NCBI GenBank assembly: GCA_022572355.1
Contig: JACZWC010000006.1
Location: 41,222 to 105,221, forward strand
Direction: 5' to 3'
Length of the DNA: 64,000 nucleotides
Source of the DNA: Bacteroidota bacterium
Lineage (GTDB): Bacteria > Bacteroidota > Bacteroidia > NORP154
The notes beneath the pieces are model-generated. The model was not told where the DNA came from, searched no databases, and worked only from the letters and a program-made list of their open reading frames with translations. Of the stretch, positions 43,170 to 51,497 are shown piece by piece. The position numbers and the translations under genes are program-made. The stretch's first letter is position 1. The number at the start of each line of letters is the position of its first letter.

Positions 43170-44849
43170 CTACTCTTTTATCTTGTTGTCCTGCAATTTA
43201 ACAGGTTTTAAACGAATTGACTTCTCTATTTCCTGATAAGCCGATTCTTCTGGTATAAATATATGTTCCGTCTGTACCGTTGAATCATTCATCATATAGG
43301 ATATTGTATAATCCCTGTCTGGAGAGAGAATAATAATGTATTTTCCAGTAATTGAATTGGGTTTGTATATTTGAGGTGCAGCATCTGGTGTGGCATTGTC
43401 CATTACAATTATTTTCGTGTCAATGGGAATTCCTTCTTCATCAGTAACGAACATCACTCCCTTAAGAACGGTTAGCGCAATTTTCTCATAGTCCTTAAAA
43501 ACAGCTACGTAAATATCGTAATCGCCATATCCTGAAGTATCAACTGATGAATAATAAGCTCGTTTCCCATCCGTACTTGGTGCATAATAAGTATCATCGT
43601 GCGGGGTGTTTATTGGGTATCCGATATTCATTGGATCAATCCAGGTGCCGTCTTCAATTAACTCTGAGAAGAATATATCAAATCCACCCATGGATTTATG
43701 ACCTCGTGAACTGAAGAACAATAGTGTTCCATTCGGGTGTATGTATGGTGTGCCCTCATCTGCTGCCGTATTGATTTTATCACCCAGATTTTCTGCTTTT
43801 GCCCATTCGCCATTGGGCAATTTTTTGCATTTGTAAATGTCTCTGCCTCCGTATCCGCCCGGGCGGTCACTTACAAAATACAGGATATTTCCATCTGCAG
43901 AAATCGAAGCATGAGTTTCCCAGCTACTGCTATTGATATTATCGGATAGTTTTCTAGGTAAAGTCCATTCGTCACCAACCAAAAAACTTTGGTATATGTT
44001 CTCATCACCTTTTTCCTCTCTGTAAATAAATAAGCGTTGCCCATCCGCTGACAAACTGATAGCTTCATCGTCTTTTGAAGTATTAATCGTTGTGCCTATA
44101 CCGACAGCCGGCGACCATGAACCCATATCCTGGTATGAAATATAAATATCCTTGAAAAACCCACCATCAGAATCTATTTCAGCGCCTGTGCCTCCTTCTC
44201 TTCTCGATGTAAAAATTAAAATGGTTTCATCATGGCTAATTACCGGGCAGAAATCTGAATACTTTGAATTGATGCTTTCACCCAGGTTTTTTATTTCTAC
44301 GTTTATGGGAGAGGAAATTTGGATTTTGGCATACTCACACATTTCTATTTGCCGGGAAGTGCTCTCCAGCATGTCATGTTTTTTTTGTAATAAGGCCTGA
44401 TATGCCTTGTAGGTCGCAATAGCTGTATCCAGTTGATAGTTTAAATGATATGCTGAAGCCAATGCATAATAAGCTTTAAGTGGTGCATTTTTCTCTGTGC
44501 TGGCCCGATTATTATAGGTTTTAGATATTTGCTTTACTGCATTTTCTAAGTGTGGAATGGCCTTATCCTTATTGTTTGCAGAATTTAAATAACACGTACC
44601 AATGCGGTACGCTATATTGGCATTATCCGGTTCCATTGAATCTAATTGCAGGTAGGCTGGAAGGGCTAGATGGTAATTCTCAGCTTCCAAATGATCCCTG
44701 GCCCCGTTAAAAAGTTCTTTGTAGCTCTTATCGGCCTTGGATTCTTTCTTCGTAGATTCTTGCGATTTAACGGGTATAATTGAAAACAGAAAGGCTAAAA
44801 CAAATGACGAAGCGTATGTACCAACCTTTTTCAATATCGAGTATTTCAA
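43170..44849 (-). CDS. PorE-like TPR/PD40 protein, paralogue 3 (no OmpA domain)
   Basis: 559 residues from TTG 44849, only 9 bp after the stop of paralogue 4, so translation is probably coupled. No nearby ATG exists, and TTG yields a good signal peptide (MKYSILKKVGTYASSFVLAF, cleaved near VKSQ). TPR units lie at about 45-160 and the PD40 propeller at about 190-440 (ILIFTSRREGGTG, ILYFVSDRPGGYGGRDIYKC, LLFFSSRGHKSMGGFDIFF). A carboxypeptidase-regulatory-like unit (about 455-545) has KYIIILSPDRDYTISYMMND. It ends soon after, without an OmpA domain. It is closest in sequence to paralogues 4 and 5. Confidence 0.87.
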   Translation of the reverse strand: MKYSILKKVGTYASSFVLAFLFSIIPVKSQESTKKESKADKSYKELFNGARDHLEAENYHLALPAYLQLDSMEPDNANIAYRIGTCYLNSANNKDKAIPHLENAVKQISKTYNNRASTEKNAPLKAYYALASAYHLNYQLDTAIATYKAYQALLQKKHDMLESTSRQIEMCEYAKIQISSPINVEIKNLGESINSKYSDFCPVISHDETILIFTSRREGGTGAEIDSDGGFFKDIYISYQDMGSWSPAVGIGTTINTSKDDEAISLSADGQRLFIYREEKGDENIYQSFLVGDEWTLPRKLSDNINSSSWETHASISADGNILYFVSDRPGGYGGRDIYKCKKLPNGEWAKAENLGDKINTAADEGTPYIHPNGTLLFFSSRGHKSMGGFDIFFSELIEDGTWIDPMNIGYPINTPHDDTYYAPSTDGKRAYYSSVDTSGYGDYDIYVAVFKDYEKIALTVLKGVMFVTDEEGIPIDTKIIVMDNATPDAAPQIYKPNSITGKYIIILSPDRDYTISYMMNDSTVQTEHIFIPEESAYQEIEKSIRLKPVKLQDNKIKE

Positions 44850-44858
44850 TCTTCAATC

Positions 44859-47048
44859 TTACTTCACAGAAATTTTGACATACTGATACCTCTCATATTT
44901 GTCTTTGTTTTCTATGGCATCCTCATTGAAATCTGGGCCTTGGACAACAGGATTGATATTGACATCAACAGAAACAGTTACCCCCTTTGCTTTCAGAGAA
45001 CTGAGCAATGTAGCCTTCGCTGTTTCGCCTCTCTTTTGAGCCAGGTTTTCGTTCGTTCCATATTTTTCTGTTGGTACTTTTGAAGCACTTGCTTCCACGG
45101 TTAATGTTAAACTTCCAGATTGCTTTGCCAGTTTTGCAAGATCGCCAATGAGTGTTTTATATGAGCGGCTACTCGTCTTTATCGACTTCACGTTATAATT
45201 AAAAAACTCTTGAAAAGATTTTACAACAATTGCTTCCACAACCTCCGGAGTTTCTGTGACCTCCACTGTTTCAACGGTTTCCACAACCTCAGGAGTCTCA
45301 GTAACCTCAACTGCTTCCACAGTCTCGACGACTTCAGCGGTCTCGGTAACTTCGGATATTTTTGTATCTATTTCCCCTTTCAATGTGATCGTCTTCTCAA
45401 TTTCCTGGTAACTGGAATTATCCGCTAATTCCAATTTTTCTTCAGCAATTGTAGAATCATCCAGCATATAAGCTACTTCGTAGTTATCACCTTCCGGCAG
45501 AACAACCAGGAATTTACCCGTTTCGGAATTGGGCTTGTATATTGTTTCCTTTCCTGTAGTTTTATCTGTCACAACAATTTTAGCATCTAACGGAATTCCC
45601 TCCAAATTTGAAACGGCCATAGTTCCTTTCAATATGGTCAGAGGAATTTCTTTGTTATCCGTTAACTCAATCATATAAATATCTTTTTCACCGTATCCTT
45701 TTTCTACATTAACGGATGAATAGTAGGCTCTCTTGCCATCAGGAGTCTCCACGTAAAAAATATCATCATTGGTTGTGTTAATAGGGTATCCCAGGTTATT
45801 TGCTGGTGACCATGTGCCATCATCCTGTAATTCAGAAAAGAAGATGTCAAACCCTCCCATACTCTGATGCCCCTTAGAACTGAAGTATAAAATTTTTCCA
45901 TTGGGGTGAATAAATGGAGCATCTTCCTCATATTGAGAATTAATATTCTCACCCATATTCACTGCCTCTGACCATTCTCCGGTGGGAAGCATCGTGCTTT
46001 TGTAGATGTCCCTCCCTCCAAATTGGATTCCACCCTTCACCTTTCGGTCACTAACAAAATAGAGTGTTTGTCCGTCAGAAGATATGGTAGCGTGGGTTTC
46101 CCATGCGTCTGAGTTTATATTATCCGATAAGCGATCTGGTACAGTCCATATGTCGCCCATTAAATAACTTTGATAAATATCTCCTCCGCCATCGGGCTTG
46201 TACACAAAAAGACGTTGCCCATCGGCAGATAAGCCTATTGCTGCATCGTGTTCCCCAATTTGGTTAATACTCGATCCAATGGGTTCAGGCGCTCTCCATG
46301 TTCCGGAATCGTTATAAGAAACATAAATGTCTTCAAAATAAGTGCCGTCCAACTCCACATTGGCTTCACCTGCCCCTTTAACTTCCCTTCTTGAGGTAAA
46401 AATCAACATGGATTCGTCTGCCGTGAGAATAGGGCCAAAATCTGCGTCCTTCGTATTAATGCCTTTTCCTAAGTTGGTTATCTCCACATTGATCGGATTG
46501 GCAATCTGTTTTTTGGCAAAATTGCACATTTCTATCCTCCTGGTAATTTCCTCCTGCATGTAGTGCTTCTTATTGAGGAGTGCACCATACCTTTTGTATG
46601 TTCCTATTGCGGTATCAATTTGGTTGTTAAGATGATATGCTTTCGCGAGTTCCCAATAGGTGCTGAGGGGTGCATTTTTTTCAGTATATGCCAGATCATC
46701 ATAGTTCTTAGTTGCGCTTTTTAAGGCTCTCTCCAGGAACTTGATGGCCCTTGATTTTTCATTAGCAGATTGCACATAACAGTAACCGATTTTATACAAT
46801 GTATTTGCGTTTTCCGGCTGCATAGAATCCATCTCCAAATAAACGGGCAATGCGAGGTTAAAGCTTTTAAACTCGATATGATATGCAGCCTCTGCGAATA
46901 GTTCGCGATAACTTTTGGGTCCTTCTTCTTTATTTTTTCCTTCTTTATCCTGCGCCATTGAAGAAAAAGGATTACAAATTGTGGATATGATCAGGTTTAT
47001 GACAAAGAAGGTTCTTATCCAGTTATTCAAAATTGATTTCGTTTTCAT
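44859..47048 (-). CDS. PorE-like TPR/PD40 protein, paralogue 4 with repeat linker and atypical OmpA-like C-terminus
   Basis: 729 residues, ATG 47048. Signal peptide ends near SMAQ. TPR units (about 45-165), PD40 propeller (about 195-450; LIFTSRREVKGAGE, TLYFVSDRKVKGGIQFGGRD, SMGGFDIFFSEL) and a carboxypeptidase-regulatory-like unit (about 465-555) are followed by a low-complexity linker at about 560-605 built of VETVExVEVTETPEV units. The last 120 residues have the OmpA outline (a SLTLTVEAS strand, then NLAQKRGETAKATLLSSLKA and KYERYQYVKISVK), but the usual GHTDxxG motif reads EASASKVPTEKY. Peptidoglycan binding is therefore uncertain. The gene lies between paralogue 5 (78 bp upstream) and paralogue 3. 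Confidence 0.87.
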   Translation of the reverse strand: MKTKSILNNWIRTFFVINLIISTICNPFSSMAQDKEGKNKEEGPKSYRELFAEAAYHIEFKSFNLALPVYLEMDSMQPENANTLYKIGYCYVQSANEKSRAIKFLERALKSATKNYDDLAYTEKNAPLSTYWELAKAYHLNNQIDTAIGTYKRYGALLNKKHYMQEEITRRIEMCNFAKKQIANPINVEITNLGKGINTKDADFGPILTADESMLIFTSRREVKGAGEANVELDGTYFEDIYVSYNDSGTWRAPEPIGSSINQIGEHDAAIGLSADGQRLFVYKPDGGGDIYQSYLMGDIWTVPDRLSDNINSDAWETHATISSDGQTLYFVSDRKVKGGIQFGGRDIYKSTMLPTGEWSEAVNMGENINSQYEEDAPFIHPNGKILYFSSKGHQSMGGFDIFFSELQDDGTWSPANNLGYPINTTNDDIFYVETPDGKRAYYSSVNVEKGYGEKDIYMIELTDNKEIPLTILKGTMAVSNLEGIPLDAKIVVTDKTTGKETIYKPNSETGKFLVVLPEGDNYEVAYMLDDSTIAEEKLELADNSSYQEIEKTITLKGEIDTKISEVTETAEVVETVEAVEVTETPEVVETVETVEVTETPEVVEAIVVKSFQEFFNYNVKSIKTSSRSYKTLIGDLAKLAKQSGSLTLTVEASASKVPTEKYGTNENLAQKRGETAKATLLSSLKAKGVTVSVDVNINPVVQGPDFNEDAIENKDKYERYQYVKISVK

Positions 47049-47126
47049 CCGGTGTACTGTTTAATATTACTTAACTTAAAACTATACTAAAATACTATTA
47101 TTAAATGATTTGATGTCTTTCGATCG

Positions 47127-49112
47127 TTATTCTCCTAAAGAGAGGATTTTCAACTCAACTCTTCTGTTTAAGGCCATACCTTTTGGATCTTCCTTACCAT
47201 CATTATCGAGATTGTTCGCTATCGGTTGAGTTTCTCCGTACCCTTGCGCACTCATTCTTGTTTTATCAATTCCCTTTGCAATCAATGCATCCACTACAGC
47301 TTGTGCCCGGTCCTGCGATAATTTCATGTTGTAGTCATCGTCACCTTTTGAATCCGTGTGTCCTGATATTTCAATTTGAAGTGTAGGCTGGTTGGTGAGA
47401 AACTTGAATACTCTATCTATTTCAGGCCCAGATTCCTTCTTTATGATCGATTTTTCATATTCGAAGAAAAGATTGTTCAGGATGATCTTCTCACCCACCC
47501 TTATTGTTGTTAATTGAATGGCCTTATTAATTTGAGAATAAGCAGAGTTAGGCGGTATATACAAGTTTTCTGAATGGTAGAGAAGGCCATCAGATTCATA
47601 CGATATATTATAATTACCATCATTGGGAAGAATTATCAGGTATTTTCCTGTGCTCACATTGGGATTGTAAATTCCGATCAATTCGCCGGTCTCATTATTC
47701 GTAACAATAATTTCTGCGTACCCCGGCACATGACCATATTGATCTGCAACATAACCCGTTAAAACAGTCAGGTTCTTATCTTCAGCCTCTGGAAGATTAA
47801 TCATATATATGTCCTTTTCTCCAAACCCACCAGGTTTAGCCGAAGAGTAATACGCCCGCTTTCCATCAACAGAAGTGATATAAAATATGTCGTCATCCGT
47901 CGTGTTTATCGGATATCCTATATTCACCGGTTTGCCCCAGTTGTTGTTCTCATCGAGCTCCGTTGAAAATATATCAAACCCTCCCATGCTCTCATGGCCG
48001 TTTGAACTGAAAAATAATTGAATTCCATCGGGATGGATAAAAGGCGCATCTTCATCAAAAGCCGTGTTAATCAGCGGACCCATATTTTGAGCAAGGCTCC
48101 ACTCGCCGTTTGGCAGCTTTACGGCCCTGTATAAGTCTCTTCCTCCAAAGCCACCATCCCGATCGCTCACAAAATAAATTATATTTCCATCTGCGTTTAC
48201 CACCGCATGAGTTTCCCAGGATTTGGTGTTGATGTCAGAACCCAGTAATTCAGGAATGGACCATACCGTACCATTTAATTTACTCCTATAAATATTTCCA
48301 TTTCCATCGTCATCTTTGTAAATAAATAACTCTTGTCCATCAACCGATAATCCAATGGTGGCCTCGTGGTTTTCACTGTTGATATTTGTGTCGATGGGTG
48401 TGGCTGTGGACCACTCACCCGCTTCATTGTTAGACACATATATGTCCTCAAAAAACTTTCCATTATCATCGATCTTCAATCCCGTGCTTCCTTCTCTTCT
48501 GGAGGTAAATATCAAAGTAGATTCATCGGCAGAAATCACCGGGCCAAAATCTGCATAGGGGCCATTTATATTACTACCCAAGTTGGTAATAATGGCCTTC
48601 ACCGGGGATTTCATCAGTTCCTGCGCTTTCCGGCACATCTTAATCTGCATGTCAATCTCGGAACGAATGCCCGGTTCTTTTTCACTGACAAAAGATTTAA
48701 ATTTTTTGAACATCGCAACTGCTGTATCGAGCTGATAGTTTAGATGATATGCATGAGCTAAGTCCCTGTAAACGTTGAGGGGCGCATTTTTCTCATCAGG
48801 CATGTCTTCCTGGTAATCTGCAGATACTGATTTTGTGGCAATTTCCAGATAAGGAATTGATTTTGATTTTTCCGAGGAAGAGTTCAAATAGCAGACTCCA
48901 ATCTTCCAATTGATATGCGCATTATCGGGATCCATGCGCTCCATTTCAACATAGATTGGCAACGCTTTGGCGTAATTATCAGATAGCCAAAACTCTCCTG
49001 CAGCAAAAAATCTTTCCTTGAAAATCTTGTGCGTCTTCTTGTCCATTTGGGCAAGTGAGGTCCCGAAGCTAAAAAGTGCGACAATCAGAATGATAAACTT
49101 TATGTTTTGCAT
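47127..49112 (-). CDS. PorE-like TPR/PD40/OmpA protein, paralogue 5 (complete architecture)
   Basis: 661 residues, ATG 49112, signal peptide ending near SLAQ. It has the complete PorE order: TPR (about 30-155), PD40 propeller (about 185-440; LIFTSRREGSTG, IIYFVSDRDGGFGGRDLYR, LFFSSNGHESMGGFDIF), carboxypeptidase-regulatory-like unit (about 450-535), and a canonical OmpA C-terminal domain (538-661) with IEISGHTDSKGDDDYNMKLS, QDRAQAVVDALIAKGI and NRRVELKIL. PorE of T9SS bridges the outer membrane and peptidoglycan at the PorK/PorN ring; this protein has the matching architecture and length. It starts 12 bp after the E2 acyltransferase stop, so they are probably co-transcribed. Whether it is the true T9SS PorE or a paralogue cannot be told here. 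Confidence 0.9.
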   Translation of the reverse strand: MQNIKFIILIVALFSFGTSLAQMDKKTHKIFKERFFAAGEFWLSDNYAKALPIYVEMERMDPDNAHINWKIGVCYLNSSSEKSKSIPYLEIATKSVSADYQEDMPDEKNAPLNVYRDLAHAYHLNYQLDTAVAMFKKFKSFVSEKEPGIRSEIDMQIKMCRKAQELMKSPVKAIITNLGSNINGPYADFGPVISADESTLIFTSRREGSTGLKIDDNGKFFEDIYVSNNEAGEWSTATPIDTNINSENHEATIGLSVDGQELFIYKDDDGNGNIYRSKLNGTVWSIPELLGSDINTKSWETHAVVNADGNIIYFVSDRDGGFGGRDLYRAVKLPNGEWSLAQNMGPLINTAFDEDAPFIHPDGIQLFFSSNGHESMGGFDIFSTELDENNNWGKPVNIGYPINTTDDDIFYITSVDGKRAYYSSAKPGGFGEKDIYMINLPEAEDKNLTVLTGYVADQYGHVPGYAEIIVTNNETGELIGIYNPNVSTGKYLIILPNDGNYNISYESDGLLYHSENLYIPPNSAYSQINKAIQLTTIRVGEKIILNNLFFEYEKSIIKKESGPEIDRVFKFLTNQPTLQIEISGHTDSKGDDDYNMKLSQDRAQAVVDALIAKGIDKTRMSAQGYGETQPIANNLDNDGKEDPKGMALNRRVELKILSLGE

Positions 49113-49124
49113 GCTATGAATAAA

Positions 49125-50573
49125 TTAAATAATCCTGTTGGTATCAAATGCTTCCAAATAGTCTGCCACTCTTTTCAAAAACGTTCCGCCCAATGCGCCG
49201 TCAACCACACGATGATCATATGAAAGCGATAAAAACATCATATGTCTGATTCCTATAGTGTCACCTTCTTCTGTTTCAATAACAACCGGCTTCTTCTGAA
49301 TGGCCCCAGTCGCCAATATAGCTACCTCAGGTTGGTTGATGATAGGAGTGCCCATAATATTACCGAAAGTACCCACGTTGGTCATAGTGAAGGTTCCACC
49401 CTGAATTTCATCTGGTACCAATTTATTGTTTCGAGCGCGATTGGCGAGATCATTTACAACTTTCACAAGGCCAAATAGATTCATTCGATCTGCATTTCTG
49501 ATCACAGGTACTATTAGATTTCCCGTGGGAAGTGCCGCAGCCATGCCAATATTGATATCCTTCTTAATTATGATATTATGGCCATCCACGGAAACATTGA
49601 CCATGGGGAAATCTCTTATGGCTCGTGAAACAGCTTCAATGAAGATAGGCGTATACGTTATTTTCTCTCCTTCACGTTCTTCAAATTCCTTTTTGATCTT
49701 GTTTCTCCAATTGACAATGCTCGTGACATCAGCTTCGGTGAACGATGTTACGTGTGCAGATGTTTGCACTGACTTGACCATGTGATCTGCAATCAGTTTC
49801 CTCATCCTGTCCATCTCTACAATTTCATCCACACCGGATACAGATTGCGTCGCTGTTGAGGTTTGCTGTGTCTGAGTAGGAGGCTGCCCGGGTTTGGCCT
49901 CTGTAATTACTCGGGTTGCTGTTTCAACAGGCGCTGTTGCACTGCCGTTCTTATTTGATAGGTAAGACAGTATGTCATTTTTAGTGACCCTCCCATTTTT
50001 CCCATTTCCAGCAATTTTCTCCAGGTCTTCGATAGAGATTCCCTCGTTCCTCGCTATTTTTCTCACCAACGGGGAATAAAATCGTCCTTTGTGGTATCTG
50101 GGCTGGCCTCCTACAGCGATGGCTGGCTGTGGTGAAGCAGCAGTGCCGGATGCATATACCGGTTCTGGTACTTTTGGTGCAGGAGGAGAAGTAACAGGCT
50201 CCGGTGTAACTGCGGTGGATTCTTCTTCCTTCTCCGGTGCTTCAGATTCCACTGAAGCTTCAGGTTGTTTCTCCTCTTTAAGTGTTACTTCCTCTGAAGT
50301 TGTATCAGCAACGGGTTCTGATACTGTTTCGCCGGCATCAGCAATAATAGCAATTACGGTACCCACCAATACGGTTTCACCTTCCTTACACAATATCTTT
50401 GCAATAACTCCTCCGACAGGTGAGGGAATCTCTGAGTCAACTTTATCTGTGGCAATTTCTACAATTGATTCATCGGCTTCAACGGTATCCCCAACCGCCT
50501 TTAGCCACTTAGTTATAGTAGCTTCGGCAACACTTTCGCCCATCTTGGGCAATATTACATCCGTCTGAGCCAT
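49125..50573 (-). CDS. Dihydrolipoamide acyltransferase (E2) of a 2-oxo acid dehydrogenase complex
   Basis: 482 residues. The N-terminal lipoyl domain (1-80) carries the lipoylated Lys44 in IVEIATDKVDSEIPSPVGGV. A long Pro/Glu/Ala linker (about 85-160) is followed by a peripheral-subunit-binding domain (RFYSPLVRKIARNEGISIED, NGRVTKNDIL). After a second Thr/Gln linker comes the catalytic domain (about 250-480), with active-site His in SYDHRVVDGALGGTFL. It transfers an acyl group to CoA. Branched-chain, pyruvate and 2-oxoglutarate types cannot be separated by eye. No E1 or E3 gene is adjacent, which is unusual, and the next gene encodes a PorE-like protein. Confidence 0.95.
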   Translation of the reverse strand: MAQTDVILPKMGESVAEATITKWLKAVGDTVEADESIVEIATDKVDSEIPSPVGGVIAKILCKEGETVLVGTVIAIIADAGETVSEPVADTTSEEVTLKEEKQPEASVESEAPEKEEESTAVTPEPVTSPPAPKVPEPVYASGTAASPQPAIAVGGQPRYHKGRFYSPLVRKIARNEGISIEDLEKIAGNGKNGRVTKNDILSYLSNKNGSATAPVETATRVITEAKPGQPPTQTQQTSTATQSVSGVDEIVEMDRMRKLIADHMVKSVQTSAHVTSFTEADVTSIVNWRNKIKKEFEEREGEKITYTPIFIEAVSRAIRDFPMVNVSVDGHNIIIKKDINIGMAAALPTGNLIVPVIRNADRMNLFGLVKVVNDLANRARNNKLVPDEIQGGTFTMTNVGTFGNIMGTPIINQPEVAILATGAIQKKPVVIETEEGDTIGIRHMMFLSLSYDHRVVDGALGGTFLKRVADYLEAFDTNRII

Positions 50574-50640
50574 TGATCAGGGTTGATTGCAGGGATAAAA
50601 TTAAAATTTTTAGGCTAATTATTGCTATTCTCATATCTTA

Positions 50641-50798
50641 AAATGATCTTGTAATAGCAATATGTGCTTCTTCATCGCCCTAAATTCCGCAACCCGCGAA
50701 GGACGATCACTGAATCGTTGATTATGCTGTAGTCCTTGGCGTATAACAAGTTGATATTTTCGAGGTTTTCATTTACCATCTCATTTAACTCAAGCCTG
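50641..50798. repeat. Direct repeat copy A: duplicated glycosyltransferase gene tail
   Basis: This 158-bp block is about 89% identical to 51341-51497 (one 1-bp gap), in the same orientation. The homology ends sharply at both sides. It flanks hicBA on the left, while the second copy flanks it on the right. The rest of the 331-bp gap 50574-50904 holds only the hicB promoter and AT-rich sequence. Confidence 0.9.
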
Positions 50799-50803
50799 CT
50801 CAT
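50672..50803 (-). pseudogene. 3' fragment of the GT2/sugar-transferase gene
   Basis: The minus strand has an open frame of 43 codons plus TGA that corresponds to the last 41 residues of the protein at 51371-53341 (LELNEMVNENLENINLLYAK ... VLRGLRNLGR). Only three conservative changes are seen against the full gene (Phe to Leu, Leu to Val, Ile to Leu). Most base differences are synonymous, and even the stop codons differ (TGA versus TAA). The fragment opens with an ATG, but that is likely chance. It is a non-functional leftover that still shows coding-type divergence. Confidence 0.8.
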
Positions 50804-50862
50804 GTAAACACTTTAGGTACCGCAATCTATGCTGTGTGAATTATTATAGGAATAAAATACGT

Positions 50863-50881
50863 TAAATTTGCAAACAGCAAA
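50863..50881 (+). promoter_or_regulatory. hicBA promoter -7 box and overlapping candidate operator
   Basis: TAAATTTG (50863-50870) matches TAnnTTTG. The inverted repeat TTTGC-N5-GCAAA (50867-50881) overlaps its right half and the expected start of transcription. Such a site is a natural target for autorepression by the antitoxin, as in other hic loci. ATG of hicB is at 50905. Confidence 0.5.
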
Positions 50882-50904
50882 TCAAATCAAAATAATTTTA
50901 ACTT

Positions 50905-51117
50905 ATGGCCACTCGGACTTATACAGCTATAATTCACAAAGAGGATGATATTTATGTGGCAGACTGCCCTGAAACAGGTACTGTTAGCCAGGGATATTCT
51001 GTAAGCGAAGCGATTGACAATTTAAAAGAAGCTACAGAACTGTATCTTGAAGAGTTCCCTGCGCCTAAAGCACAGAAGCCGATAATGAAATCGTTCGAAG
51101 TAGCGGTTAATGCCTAA
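50905..51117 (+). CDS. hicB: HicB-like antitoxin
   Basis: 70 residues. The partial RNase H-like HicB fold is visible: TYTAIIHKEDDIYVADCPET (strand-turn-strand), GYSVSEAIDNLKEATELYLE (helix), then a short tail (MKSFEVAVNA). It is shorter than HicB proteins with a C-terminal DNA-binding helix-turn-helix, so DNA binding would need another surface. It neutralises the HicA mRNA interferase by direct binding. It is transcribed first, the reverse of the E. coli order, and overlaps hicA by 8 bp, so the antitoxin is made first and coupled. Confidence 0.9.
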   Translation: MATRTYTAIIHKEDDIYVADCPETGTVSQGYSVSEAIDNLKEATELYLEEFPAPKAQKPIMKSFEVAVNA

Positions 51118-51337
51118 GTTAAAGAGAGTTTCCGGGAAAATCGCTGTTCGGGCATTGGGAAAACTCGGGTTTAAAAAAGTACGACAACGCGGAAGTCATG
51201 TTATACTCAAGAAATTAACTTCTCACGGAACCACTGGATGCGTTGTTCCTGATCACAAAGAATTAGCTATTGGTACTTTGAGAAGCATACTCCGGCAAGC
51301 CAAAGTTACTCCAGAGGAATTCATGAAAGCTCTCTAA
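51110..51337 (+). CDS. hicA: HicA-like mRNA interferase toxin
   Basis: 75 residues with the dsRBD-like HicA fold. KIAVRALGKLGFKKVRQRGS is the first helix and strand, and His30 in RGSHVILKK is the expected catalytic histidine. HGTTGCVVPDHKELAIGTLR and SILRQAKVTPEEFMK complete the domain. The protein would cleave mRNA when not bound by HicB. All expected residues appear present, so the toxin is probably active. Its stop is 3 bp before the right-hand copy of the duplicated gene tail. Confidence 0.92.
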   Translation: MPKLKRVSGKIAVRALGKLGFKKVRQRGSHVILKKLTSHGTTGCVVPDHKELAIGTLRSILRQAKVTPEEFMKAL

Positions 51338-51340
51338 TCT

Positions 51341-51497
51341 AAATGACTTCTTATAACAATACGTACTTCTTTACCGCCCTAAATTCCGCAACCCGCGAAT
51401 CACGATCAGAGAATCGTTGATTATACTGTAGTCTTTGGCGTATAACAAGTTGATGTTTTCGAGGTTTTCATTTACCATCTCATTTAACTCAAATCTG
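51341..51497. repeat. Direct repeat copy B: native 3' end of the glycosyltransferase gene
   Basis: This 157-bp block is the right partner of 50641-50798. It includes the last 42 codons of the gene at 51371-53341, its TAA stop and about 30 bp of downstream sequence reaching to the hicA stop. The two copies bracket hicBA as a 700-bp interval. Confidence 0.9.
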
